Positions 1 to 7,810 of a DNA stretch of 64,000 nt are shown piece after piece. Below the pieces are notes generated by a model, which saw only the letters and a list, made by a program, of their open reading frames with translations, did no database searches and was not told where the DNA came from. This stretch comes from Duganella callida (GTDB lineage: Bacteria; Pseudomonadota; Gammaproteobacteria; Burkholderiales; Burkholderiaceae_D): the NCBI RefSeq assembly GCF_004614165.1, contig NZ_SPVG01000042.1:1-64000 (forward strand), in the 5' to 3' direction. Within the stretch, counting starts at the first letter, position 1. Each line of letters opens with the position of its first letter. A program made the position numbers and the translations under genes.

Positions 1-52
1 TAGGCGCGCCTACGGCTGGGCTCGTGACGCAATGAAAGACCTGACCCCGGAG

Positions 53-514
53 TTAGTGGCCCCAGAAGCGGACCTGGCCTTGCAGGGAGACGGTGCCGTT
101 GATGTTGATGCTGCCCAGGTTGCCCGTCACCGGCGCGGTGGGGTCGGTCTGGACGCTCAGCGATTCGAAGCCGAAGTTGGTGTATTTGACGTAGCCCGGC
201 AGGCCGATGGCGATGTAGTCGCCGTTGCCGTCGCTGCGGTTCTGCACGCCCAGGCTGACGGCAAACATGTCCACCGCGCCGCGCACATTCTTGAAGACGA
301 TGTAGCGCATCTGCCCATCGCCGTTGAATCCCAGCGACAGCCGGCTGTCGCTGACGGCGCCCACCAGCGTCGGGTCGTTCAGCACCACGTGCGCGGCGAA
401 GCTGATGCCGTCGCCGCCGCGCACCTGCGACAGTTCCTGGTCGTCCAGCGCGCGCAGTTCGCCCGCCTGCACCGCGCCGATCCCCAGCATCAACAGGAAT
501 AAGGCCCGCTTCAT
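53..514 (-). CDS. Secreted protein with double-glycine-like ELSQVRGGDG motif
   Basis: A 153-residue protein of unknown function. Residues 1-17 form a Sec signal peptide ending near VQAG. The mature N-terminus carries ALDDQELSQVRGGDGISF, the best match in this cluster to a double-glycine leader because it alone has a true GG. The rest is beta-rich, and the protein ends in RFWGH, an aromatic-plus-His end also seen in the paralogues at 2181 and 2809 (WIFAH). It is the last of five minus-strand genes. Its ATG shares one base with the stop of the gene before it, which fixes the start and suggests translational coupling. The family resembles proteins annotated DUF6160 or FilA-like, but that is recall, not a search. 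Confidence 0.8.
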   Translation of the reverse strand: MKRALFLLMLGIGAVQAGELRALDDQELSQVRGGDGISFAAHVVLNDPTLVGAVSDSRLSLGFNGDGQMRYIVFKNVRGAVDMFAVSLGVQNRSDGNGDYIAIGLPGYVKYTNFGFESLSVQTDPTAPVTGNLGSININGTVSLQGQVRFWGH

Positions 515-1347
515 CAGTATTTGAATTTGATGTCGAGGTACTGGATCTGCACCGAGCCGATGCGCGAGGAGCCCAGGTCCACCGCCGGCTGACCCGGACT
601 GACGAAGGAGATGTTGTCGACCGCGATGCTGCCGGCCGGCGCCTGGCCGCTGCCATAGCGCGCATCGGGCCAGTCGATGCCGATGTGCAGACGCGGTCCC
701 AGTTCGTCGGTCAGCGCATTGATCACCGCCGGCTGCGATGCCACGTTGGCGATCGCCCAGGTGCCGCCCCCCGCGCCGCCGATGTGGATACCGCTCAGTA
801 TCATTGCCTCGGTGGCGTCGTCGCGGCCGCGTGGCTGGAACGACAGCTGGCCGATGTCCAGCTTGAGCGCCGCGCCGAAAGCGATGCCGTCGTTGACCTG
901 CGGGGTGGTGAACTGCAGGCCGCCGCCGTAGAACACCAGGTCCTTGACCGCCACGCTGCCCTGCTCGCGCACCACGCCATCGGCGCCCACGCCCCAGTCG
1001 TAGGCCATCTGCCAGCGCTGGTCGCCATTCAGGTTGGCGGGAAAGGCGATGTCGATCACGTTCGCCAGGCCCGGCGCGCCCGGCACCACGTCCAGCCGGA
1101 ACGGATCGGAAAACGGCAGCGGATTGTCGCTGCGCGATGCCGCGAATTTTTCCACGTACAGGCTGGAACCCGATGGCGTGGTGTAGCTGACGCGCGCATC
1201 GCCGCTCATGGCGAAACCGTTCAGGTCGAAGCTGACGCCGTCGCGCCCGCGCACCGAGGACAGCGCCGCGTCGTTCATCGGCTCCATCGCCGACACCACT
1301 TGCGCCGCACACGCCCATGCCAGTACCGCCAGCGCGCCGCGCATCAT
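514..1347 (-). CDS. Secreted protein with ALSSVRGRDGVSF motif
   Basis: A 277-residue putative exported protein. The start is the first of two adjacent ATG codons and makes an ATGA overlap with the upstream gene's stop, so this is a tightly coupled operon. A Sec signal peptide (about residues 1-20, WACAAQVVSA) is followed at once by MNDAALSSVRGRDGVSF, the same motif as the neighbouring secreted proteins with GR in place of GG. The remainder is predicted beta-strand rich, with repeated short G-x-I/V blocks, and ends in DIKFKY. No enzymatic motif is visible. I infer that it is a passenger or structural component of the same envelope system as the other motif-bearing proteins. Confidence 0.8.
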   Translation of the reverse strand: MMRGALAVLAWACAAQVVSAMEPMNDAALSSVRGRDGVSFDLNGFAMSGDARVSYTTPSGSSLYVEKFAASRSDNPLPFSDPFRLDVVPGAPGLANVIDIAFPANLNGDQRWQMAYDWGVGADGVVREQGSVAVKDLVFYGGGLQFTTPQVNDGIAFGAALKLDIGQLSFQPRGRDDATEAMILSGIHIGGAGGGTWAIANVASQPAVINALTDELGPRLHIGIDWPDARYGSGQAPAGSIAVDNISFVSPGQPAVDLGSSRIGSVQIQYLDIKFKY

Positions 1348-2135
1348 CGTCCCTTCGGCAGGTTGGGCGGCGTGATGCCGTTGGTGCTCAGCGCCTGCAG
1401 CTTGTCGCGCCAGTTCAGCCACACGCCCGCCTGCGCGGTGTCGGCCGCCGGCTGTCCGGCCGCGGCCGGGAACTGCACCGCCGTCTTCAGCAGCGACACC
1501 CAGAAATCGCGGCTGCCGCCACTCACGTCGCCGGCCGTCACGCCGCCCAGCTGCGACAAGGTCAGACACGGCGCCGCGCACGAACCATCCCAGCGCTTGC
1601 CGCCCAAGGTGTCGGTGTGCGAGTCCAGCACGATGGCGCTACCGTCGGCCGCCTTCCCCGTCACCTTCATCGAACCGGATAACGTGGTGATCTGCAGACC
1701 GATATCGCCCTGGATCGATTCAAAGCCGAAGCGCATGCCGATCGCCTCGCGCGAGGCGCCATCGGCCGCATTGCGGTACACGAATTCGAAATAGGGATTG
1801 CTGATCTGGACCGTGCGCTGCGCGTCGGTGCCGTCGCTGCGGCCGAACTGCATCAGCCCGATGTCGAGATCGGCGCCGCTGCCGTTGCGCGCGGCGTAGC
1901 TGTATTCGCCCAGGCGCATGTTGCGCAGGTTGGCGCTGAGCGTGATGTCGGCGTCCAGCGCGACTTTGCTGAAGTCGAAGCCGTTCAGGCTGGTGTTGGT
2001 CATGCTGACCAGCCCTTGCCCGTAGGTGTTGGACAGTTCCTCTTCGCTCATCGGCTGTATCTGCGCGCACGCCGCGTGCACGCGGCACAGCAGCGCAACG
2101 CCCAGCGTCAGCCGGCGCAATATGGTGGCAATCAT
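1344..2135 (-). CDS. Secreted protein with EEELSNTYGQGLVS motif
   Basis: A 263-residue putative exported protein with a signal peptide at about residues 1-25 (hydrophobic LTLGVALLCRV, cleavage near ACAQ). Then comes QPMSEEELSNTYGQGLVSM, a diverged form of the motif shared by its neighbours: EL is kept, the GG/GQ position reads GQ, and the following D is lost. The body is glycine- and asparagine-rich and probably beta-structured, and it has two Cys close together (CAAPC, about residues 186-190) that could form a disulfide. It lies 45 bases after the gene at 2181 and overlaps the next gene by four bases. Its function is unknown. Confidence 0.78.
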   Translation of the reverse strand: MIATILRRLTLGVALLCRVHAACAQIQPMSEEELSNTYGQGLVSMTNTSLNGFDFSKVALDADITLSANLRNMRLGEYSYAARNGSGADLDIGLMQFGRSDGTDAQRTVQISNPYFEFVYRNAADGASREAIGMRFGFESIQGDIGLQITTLSGSMKVTGKAADGSAIVLDSHTDTLGGKRWDGSCAAPCLTLSQLGGVTAGDVSGGSRDFWVSLLKTAVQFPAAAGQPAADTAQAGVWLNWRDKLQALSTNGITPPNLPKGR

Positions 2136-2180
2136 GGGAGTGAAGCGGCGGTCTCGGTAAGACCGCCGCCGCTCAGCCGA

Positions 2181-2690
2181 TTAGTGAGCGAAGATCCACA
2201 CGGTGGTACCGCGCATGTCGATCTGGTTCATGGCGACCGAACCGAAGGAGGCAGCGTTGTTGCCCATCTTGATGGCGTCGACCGACACGTTCAGGTAGTG
2301 GCCGTCCGCGACCACGCTCTGCGGAATCGCGATCTGCACCACGTCGCCGCCGGTGGCCGGGTTGTAGAAGGTGCCTGGATTGGTCACACCGGCGGCGCCG
2401 GCGGCCTGCAGGAACGAAGCCTTCGACAGGATGTCGATGTTGGCGGCGATCAGGCCATTGACCTTGATGCCGTTGAACGAGACCGAACCGCCGCCCAGAC
2501 CGTTGGCGTCCAGCGCGTCGGTGTCGGTGTAGGTGAAGGAGTCGATCTTGATGTTCAGGTTGGCGGCGATGGATACGCCGTCCTGGCCGCTGACGGTGCT
2601 CAGCTCAGCGTCCTGAATCGGGGTCATGGCCGAAGCCGAGAAAGCCAGGGTTGCCAGGGCTGCTGCTACTGCGGTTTTGATGAATTGCAT
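2181..2690 (-). CDS. Secreted motif protein, tandem copy 2 (DUF6160/FilA-like)
   Basis: A 169-residue exported protein. The signal peptide ends near SASA, and the mature protein begins MTPIQDAELSTVSGQDGVSI, a double-glycine-like motif with GQ in place of GG. It differs from the copy at 2809 at only six residues (positions 3, 8 and 10 in the signal peptide and three in the mature part), so the pair is a recent tandem duplication or is kept alike by gene conversion. The C-terminus ends in TTVWIFAH. AGACGATTC lies just before the ATG. A perfect-stem hairpin at 2730-2752 lies in the leader between the two copies. It is probably an abundant envelope or extracellular protein of the cluster. Confidence 0.82.
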   Translation of the reverse strand: MQFIKTAVAAALATLAFSASAMTPIQDAELSTVSGQDGVSIAANLNIKIDSFTYTDTDALDANGLGGGSVSFNGIKVNGLIAANIDILSKASFLQAAGAAGVTNPGTFYNPATGGDVVQIAIPQSVVADGHYLNVSVDAIKMGNNAASFGSVAMNQIDMRGTTVWIFAH

Positions 2691-2729
2691 GAATCGTCTC
2701 CGTTGATTGGTGTGTTTTTTTTAAGTGCT

Positions 2730-2752
2730 GCGGGACCATCTTATGGCCCCGC
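2730..2752 (-). promoter_or_regulatory. Hairpin in the mRNA between the tandem copies
   Basis: Ten-base arms (GCGGGGCCAT / ATGGTCCCGC, with one G-T pair) close a three-base AAG loop in the minus-strand transcript. The hairpin is followed by an A-run (TTAAAAAAAA) rather than a T-run, so it does not look like an intrinsic terminator in the direction of transcription. It may instead stabilise or partition the mRNA between the two copies. Confidence 0.45.
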
Positions 2753-2808
2753 GCTTGCTGCCGTCCATGACTGCGCAGGCCAAGCAACGTGCCTGGCGAG
2801 CCGCCGGA

Positions 2809-3318
2809 TTAGTGCGCGAAGATCCAGACGGTGGTGCCGCGCATGTCGATCTGGTTCATGGCGACCGAGCCGAACGAGGCGGCATTGTTGCCCATCTTGA
2901 TCGCGTCGACCGAGACGTTGAGGTAATGGCCGTCCGCCACCACGCTTTGCGGAATCGCGATCTGCACCACGTCGCCGCCGGTGGCCGGGTTGTAGAAGGT
3001 GCCTGGATTGGTCACGCCGGCGGCGCCGGCGGCGGCCAGGAAGGAGTTCTTCGACAGGATGTCGATGTTGGCGGCGATCAGGCCGTTGACCTTGATGCCG
3101 TTGAACGAGACCGAGCCGCCGCCCAGACCGTTGGCGTCCAGCGCGTCGGTGTCGGTGTAGACGAAGGAATCGATCTTGATGTTCAGGTTGGCGGCGATCG
3201 ACACGCCGTCCTGGCCGCTGACGGTGCTCAGTTCAGCGTCCTGGATCGGGGTCATGGCCGAAGCCGAGAATGCCAGGGTTGCCAGGGCGGTTGCGATTGC
3301 GGTCTTGATGATTTGCAT
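2809..3318 (-). CDS. Secreted motif protein, tandem copy 1 (DUF6160/FilA-like)
   Basis: A 169-residue exported protein, the promoter-proximal member of the five-gene minus-strand operon. The signal peptide (MQIIKTAIATALATLAFSASA) is followed by MTPIQDAELSTVSGQDGVSI. The mature protein is small, lacks Cys, is rich in Asn, Gly and Ala, and ends in VWIFAH. It matches the copy at 2181 at 163 of 169 residues. Two nearly identical small secreted proteins at the front of an operon, opposite a protease and outer-membrane proteins, are what one expects of a bulk substrate. I cannot name a function. Confidence 0.82.
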   Translation of the reverse strand: MQIIKTAIATALATLAFSASAMTPIQDAELSTVSGQDGVSIAANLNIKIDSFVYTDTDALDANGLGGGSVSFNGIKVNGLIAANIDILSKNSFLAAAGAAGVTNPGTFYNPATGGDVVQIAIPQSVVADGHYLNVSVDAIKMGNNAASFGSVAMNQIDMRGTTVWIFAH

Positions 3319-3736
3319 TTGCTATCTCCGGTTATCAGTGGTTGTTGTCTGGGATGGTCCACGCCTCTGCGATGGATCCGCCGCTCCGGTAAGAACGCCG
3401 GCGCACCGCGACCGGGGCCTGGAAAAATTAATATTTGACTATTAATTAAAATCCATCATAGGAGCTGGTCGCGGCATGGGTCCAGCTTGTTGCACTGACC
3501 GTTTAAGCCAACAACTTGGCCCTGAGAGCCATCAGAGCGAGAGCGTTGTTGCAACGATGTCGCATTGCTCATGCGCGCGAATAGCATAGCTGGCAAGCTA
3601 AAAGCTAGAGTCACATGTCTAAAAAAGAAGCTGCGGTGGCTCCAAAAACCATGCGTTAATAAATTACAAAAAAGAAAAGACGAGTTGCCGCTTAAATAAA
3701 GCACGACCGTACTAATCTACAAACAGAGGAGACAAC
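3319..3736. promoter_or_regulatory. Divergent intergenic region of the motif-protein cluster
   Basis: About 420 bases separate the two divergent operons. Positions 3425-3465 and 3600-3720 are strikingly AT-rich against a GC-rich background, as expected for two promoters. A possible -35-like TTGACT lies near 3435, but no convincing -10 at proper spacing could be assigned. A reverse-strand reading frame at 3456-3704 has no domain or ribosome-binding site and is judged spurious. The AraC-type regulator encoded at 7807 is the obvious candidate to bind here. Confidence 0.5.
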
Positions 3737-3832
3737 ATGCAGATCGAAACTGGCGCCCGACGCCTGTGGGCGGAGCTCACACTTTTTTCTTCCGCGCGCG
3801 AGCGCCCGCACGGGAGACGCCTCCCATGCTGA
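3737..3832 (+). CDS. Possible 31-residue leader peptide
   Basis: An ATG at 3737 has the strongest Shine-Dalgarno in the area (GAGGAG at 3726-3731, five bases away). It opens a 31-codon frame whose TGA (3830-3832) overlaps the start region of the C39 peptidase gene at 3826. The product is basic, has no signal peptide and resembles nothing I know. It may be translated only to couple or tune initiation of the peptidase gene, or it may be chance. Choosing this ATG for the peptidase itself is ruled out because it is in another frame. Confidence 0.3.
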   Translation: MQIETGARRLWAELTLFSSARERPHGRRLPC

Positions 3833-4593
3833 TGCTGTTGCTGGGCGTAGTCGCCGCCATCATCGGCGGCGCCGGTGTCATGTCCAGACACGAACCGGTC
3901 GACCGGCCCAAGGGCCAGTACGACATTCCGCTGACGCTGACCGGCAACGGCAGCTATGTGCAGTCGGTGCAGATCGAGCCGTTCATCGAGCTCAAGTACA
4001 AACACATCGTGCGCCAGGCCTTCGACTTCAGCTGCGGCTCGGCCGCGCTGGTGACCATCCTCAACTATCACCTCGGCGTGATGGTCAACGAACAGCAGGC
4101 CATGGAAGGCATGCTGGAGAAGGGCGAGAAGGACAAGATCATCGAGCGGCGCGGCTTCTCGCTGCTCGACATGAAGCGCTACGTCGGCTCGCTCGGTCTG
4201 TCCGGCGCCGGCTTCAAGGCCGAGATCAAGGACCTGATGACCCTGGACGAACCGGCCATCGTGCCGATCGACTACGCCGGCTCCAAGCACTTCGTGGTGC
4301 TGCGCGGCATACGCGACGGCGTGGTCTACATCGCCGATCCGTCGGCCGGCAACATCGTGTTCTCGGTGGAGGAGTTCAGCCATTGGTGGGACAAGAACAC
4401 GCTGTTCATCATCTCGCCCGCCAAGGGCCAGAAGCCGGTCGGCCAACTGGCCCTGAACGACCGGGAACTGGGCGCGGTCGACATGGACCGCGTCACCGGC
4501 AAGGGCCGCCAGGACGCCCTCAGCAGCACCGCCCTCCAGCTGATGCGCGCCGTGAATTCCGGTGCGGCCGGCACCTGGATGCACCGCAACTAA
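3826..4593 (+). CDS. Membrane-anchored C39-type cysteine peptidase
   Basis: A 255-residue protein. An N-terminal hydrophobic segment (MLMLLLGVVAAIIGG) anchors or exports it, so the catalytic domain should face the periplasm. The peptidase C39 fold (about residues 58-200) has a full catalytic set: oxyanion Gln64, Cys70 in FDFSCGSAA, His155 in SKHFVVL and Asp171 in ADPSAGN. C39 peptidases of ABC exporters cut after double-glycine leaders. This one stands alone, without ABC or transmembrane exporter domains. It is divergent from, and adjacent to, five secreted proteins with ELSxVxG[GQR]DG motifs, so I infer it processes them. A start further upstream (GTG 3766) would add a basic stretch and spoil the anchor. 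Confidence 0.85.
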   Translation: MLMLLLGVVAAIIGGAGVMSRHEPVDRPKGQYDIPLTLTGNGSYVQSVQIEPFIELKYKHIVRQAFDFSCGSAALVTILNYHLGVMVNEQQAMEGMLEKGEKDKIIERRGFSLLDMKRYVGSLGLSGAGFKAEIKDLMTLDEPAIVPIDYAGSKHFVVLRGIRDGVVYIADPSAGNIVFSVEEFSHWWDKNTLFIISPAKGQKPVGQLALNDRELGAVDMDRVTGKGRQDALSSTALQLMRAVNSGAAGTWMHRN

Positions 4594-4627
4594 CCCTCAG
4601 CGCAGTCACACTCACAAGGAAGCCGAC

Positions 4628-5635
4628 ATGACGTTTCGTACCATTCCCTTTGCCGTCGCCGTTGCGCTGATGGCGAGCTCCAGCTTTGCCCAGACCAGCA
4701 ACACCACCCCTGCCACCGCCGACGCCGCGCGCGACGCGCTGGCCAAGAAGGAAGGCGAAGGCGACCAGAGCGCCCTGCTCAAGCAGACCCTGACCGCCGT
4801 CGACAAACAGTACACGCTGATCCGCCGCGGCGGCTTCCAGCTGACCTATGACCTCAGCTACAGCTACGTCGGCGAGGAGCGCATCGTCACCGACATCGCC
4901 AACGGCAACGCCACCCTGTTCAATATCGAGAACAACAACTCGCACACGGTGACCAACACCTTTTCGGCCGACTACGGCGTGCTGGACAACCTGACCGCCA
5001 ACGTCACCCTGCCGCTGCTGTCGCGCTATGCCGACACGGCGGCGCGCAGCGGCATGTCCAACTCGATCGGCGACCTCGGCTTCGGCGCGCGCTGGCAGCC
5101 GTTCGAGGCGCGCCGCGACCAGCCCGGCCTGACCCTGACCGGCAACGTGCGGCTGCCGACCGGCCGCAGCCCGTTCAAGATCATCGCCGGCAGCGGCGAG
5201 GCCACCGGCAGCGGCGTCGGCGCCGTCACGGCCGGCCTCAACGTCAACAAGATCGTCGACCCGGTCGCGCTGTTCGGCTCGCTGAATTTCACCGCCTACA
5301 CGCCGGCCAAGGACCTGTGGCAGATCAACGGCAGCCGCATCCTGACGCGCGTGCAGCCGGGCACCACCTTCGGCTTCGGCATGGGCTTCGCGTATGCGCT
5401 GTCGTATGGCATCTCGACCACGGTGTCGTTCCAGGAAGCGATCTCGGCCGGCTCCAAGCTGCGCTTTGCCGACGGCCTGGAAGCCAAGACCCACATGCAG
5501 ACCTCGGGCATCCTCAACCTGGGCCTGGGCTACCGCGTCTCGCCCAAGACCACGATCAATTTTTCGGTCGGCATCGGCGTCACGCCGGACTCGCCCAACC
5601 TGGTGGTCGGCATGAACCTGCCGCTGAGCTTCTGA
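4628..5635 (+). CDS. Outer-membrane beta-barrel protein, phenol MetA-degradation-like family
   Basis: A 335-residue protein with a Sec signal peptide (cleavage near SSFAQ). The start at 4628 has AAGGAAG upstream; an in-frame extension to 4562 would lie inside the peptidase gene. A short, possibly helical linker (about residues 20-60) precedes alternating amphipathic strands with a terminal Phe, as in outer-membrane barrels. The pattern (GDLGFGARWQ, LPTGRSPF, GLGYRVSPKTTINFSVG) matches the family often annotated as transporter or MetA-pathway phenol-degradation protein, which rarely has a proven substrate. Only one base separates it from the FadL-like gene, so the two are co-expressed. Confidence 0.75.
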   Translation: MTFRTIPFAVAVALMASSSFAQTSNTTPATADAARDALAKKEGEGDQSALLKQTLTAVDKQYTLIRRGGFQLTYDLSYSYVGEERIVTDIANGNATLFNIENNNSHTVTNTFSADYGVLDNLTANVTLPLLSRYADTAARSGMSNSIGDLGFGARWQPFEARRDQPGLTLTGNVRLPTGRSPFKIIAGSGEATGSGVGAVTAGLNVNKIVDPVALFGSLNFTAYTPAKDLWQINGSRILTRVQPGTTFGFGMGFAYALSYGISTTVSFQEAISAGSKLRFADGLEAKTHMQTSGILNLGLGYRVSPKTTINFSVGIGVTPDSPNLVVGMNLPLSF

Positions 5636-5636
5636 C

Positions 5637-7235
5637 ATGATGCGCAAGCTCGCCATCGCCACGGCGGTCGCCGGCACGCTGAGCGCGCCGGTGCACGCGG
5701 CGCTGACCGAAAACCTCACCACCAGCGTGGTCGCGATGGCGCTGGGGAACGCGGTGACGGCCGATCCGCCGGGCGTGTCGTCGATCCACTTCAACCCGGC
5801 CGGCCTGGCGCGCATGACGGGGGATAGCGAGAGCATCCACAATTTCGTGGCTTCGATCCGCACCAAGGCCAGCTTCACACCGGGACCGAATTTCGACGTC
5901 GGCGGCTGGCGCGACGATCCGCTGTCGAACACCTCGACCGGGCCGGTGCGGCAGATCATGTACATCCCCGGTTACGGCATGCCGGGCTGGCGGCTGCCGG
6001 CGGTGGCCGTTCCGGGCATCGGCATGACCTGGAACAAGGCCGGCTCGCCATGGACCTTCGGCACCGACAGCTACATGTCGCAGGCGATGAGCCTGGACCG
6101 TAGCACCGATCCCAACGATCCGGGCCAGTACCAGGGCCGGCAGTTGCAGATCCAGCGCCTGGTGTATGCCTCGCCGGCGCTGGGCTACAAGGTATCGGAC
6201 ACGCTGCGCGTCGGCGTGGCCGTGCCCATCGCCCACGCCGCCTTCGTGGTCGATACCAATATGCGCTTCCCCAACGAACTGCTGGGCGTATTCGGCCAGC
6301 TGCAGAAGGGCTGGTGCCCGGAAGACGGCGGCAACATCATCGACGTGTTCGGCTTCGGCGTCTGCGGCGGCGGCAAGGACGGCATGGTCAGCCCGTTCAA
6401 GAAGGCGGCCAATATGCGCGTCGAGCTGACCGCGCCGTTCGATCCGACCATCAACTTCGGCGTGCTGTGGGAACCCAGGCCGTGGTTCGCGCTGGGCGCG
6501 GTGTACCAGGGCGGCTCCAAGACCCACTACACCGGCAGCTATGTGTTCAAGACCGAACCGATGCTGCGCAACTTCGTGCGCGGCATGAACGCCAGTCTGC
6601 TGGGACCGATCGCCGGCGCGGTGCTGGGCTTCCCGTCCTCGATCCCGGCCGAGCAGAAGGGCAATATGAGCGCGACCATCCCCTTCCCCGCGCACCTGCA
6701 GCTGGGGATCAAGCTCAAGCCGGTCAAGTACGTGCAGCTGAACGTGGACGCCAGCTACGCGCGCTGGAGCGAATGGGACGCGCTGCGCTTCCAGTTCGAC
6801 CAGAGCGTCAAGCTGCTGGAGGTGGCGCGGCTCTACGGCATCCCGGACTCGGGCAAGCTGGTGATCCCGCGCGGCTACAAGAGCGTGGTCAACTTCGCCT
6901 ATGGCCTGCAACTGAATCCGCTTGACCGGCTGTCGATACGGCTGGGTTACGAGCCGCGCAAGACCTCGGTCCCTGCCGACAAGATCGACCTGCTGGCGCC
7001 GCTGCCCGATACCAGGCTGCTCAGCGCCGGCATCGGCTTCAAGCTCAGCAAGACGATGGACATCAACGTCACCGGCTCCTACATGACCGGCAAGTTCTAC
7101 GCCCCGGCCAACAGCAGCTGCAATATGAACTGCAACACCTTCCTCAACGTGATCTACAACCCCTACGCGGGGCAGGACGTGCGCGGCGACATCCACGTCC
7201 GTTATTTCGGCTTTGAACTCAACAAGCGTTTCTGA
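5637..7235 (+). CDS. FadL-family outer-membrane protein
   Basis: A 532-residue protein. The signal peptide (MMRKLAIATAVAGTLSAPVHA) is followed by the FadL-type N-terminal hatch signature: the region ALGNAVTADPPGVSSIHFNPAGLARM contains the typical NPAGLA block. The C-terminal part is a series of barrel strands ending in FELNKRF with a terminal Phe for BAM recognition. FadL proteins carry hydrophobic compounds across the outer membrane. Here the neighbours are a peptidase and a second barrel, so the cargo is uncertain. Four Cys sit in loops (CPED...CGGG near residues 225-245 and CNMNC near 495), which is unusual for this family and could staple surface loops. Confidence 0.85.
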   Translation: MMRKLAIATAVAGTLSAPVHAALTENLTTSVVAMALGNAVTADPPGVSSIHFNPAGLARMTGDSESIHNFVASIRTKASFTPGPNFDVGGWRDDPLSNTSTGPVRQIMYIPGYGMPGWRLPAVAVPGIGMTWNKAGSPWTFGTDSYMSQAMSLDRSTDPNDPGQYQGRQLQIQRLVYASPALGYKVSDTLRVGVAVPIAHAAFVVDTNMRFPNELLGVFGQLQKGWCPEDGGNIIDVFGFGVCGGGKDGMVSPFKKAANMRVELTAPFDPTINFGVLWEPRPWFALGAVYQGGSKTHYTGSYVFKTEPMLRNFVRGMNASLLGPIAGAVLGFPSSIPAEQKGNMSATIPFPAHLQLGIKLKPVKYVQLNVDASYARWSEWDALRFQFDQSVKLLEVARLYGIPDSGKLVIPRGYKSVVNFAYGLQLNPLDRLSIRLGYEPRKTSVPADKIDLLAPLPDTRLLSAGIGFKLSKTMDINVTGSYMTGKFYAPANSSCNMNCNTFLNVIYNPYAGQDVRGDIHVRYFGFELNKRF

Positions 7236-7252
7236 TTTTGAAGGAGCACACC

Positions 7253-7810
7253 ATGAAAAACACAAGCGAACAAATGCGACGCGGCCTGGCGCTGCTGGTC
7301 CTGAGCGCGGCCTGTAGCGGCCTGTATGCCGCCGACACCGTACCGCCTGCCAAGAAAGAGCTGGTCGACAAGGTGCTCAAGCTGTGGAACCCGGACAGCA
7401 TCGGCGAATCCATGTTGCAGGCGCCGGTCGGCAACGCCGTCAACCAGGCGCGCGCCATGCTGCAAGGGCGCGCCTCGCCGGAAAAGCGTGACGCGGCCAT
7501 GAACGACATCGTCGGCGAAGCCAAGAAATTCATGACCGAAGCCGCGCCCATCACGCGTGCCAGCGCCGACAAACTGATCCAGACCAAAATCGCCCCCATG
7601 CTGGCCGAGCGCTACACCGAGGAGGAACTGAAGCAGCTGATCGCCATCCTCGAATCGCCGGTGAAACAGAAATTCGAAGGCATGCTGCCGGAAATGCAGA
7701 AGACGCTGGGCGAAGGCGTGGCGGACGACACCCGCGCGGTGATCGATCCCAAGCTGCAGGGATTGCAGGAAAAAATCGGCCTGCGCCTGCGCGCCGCGGT
7801 CACGCCATGA
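7253..7810 (+). CDS. DUF2059 periplasmic protein
   Basis: A 185-residue protein. AAGGAG at 7241-7246 supports the ATG at 7253 over the in-frame TTG at 7238. After a signal peptide (ALLVLSAACSGLYAA) the protein is all-helical. The DUF2059 signature is in the C-terminal half, around LAERYTEEELKQLIAILESP and the following QKFEGMLPEMQ. DUF2059 proteins are small periplasmic helical proteins of unknown role, often beside envelope genes. Its stop overlaps the AraC-type regulator (ATGA), so it belongs to the same transcript as the barrels upstream. Confidence 0.85.
   Translation: MKNTSEQMRRGLALLVLSAACSGLYAADTVPPAKKELVDKVLKLWNPDSIGESMLQAPVGNAVNQARAMLQGRASPEKRDAAMNDIVGEAKKFMTEAAPITRASADKLIQTKIAPMLAERYTEEELKQLIAILESPVKQKFEGMLPEMQKTLGEGVADDTRAVIDPKLQGLQEKIGLRLRAAVTP

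Noticed and set aside
3456..3704. 82-codon frame on the minus strand in the divergent promoter region
   Set aside because: AT-rich composition, no ribosome-binding site and no recognisable features; it lies where two promoters must be.
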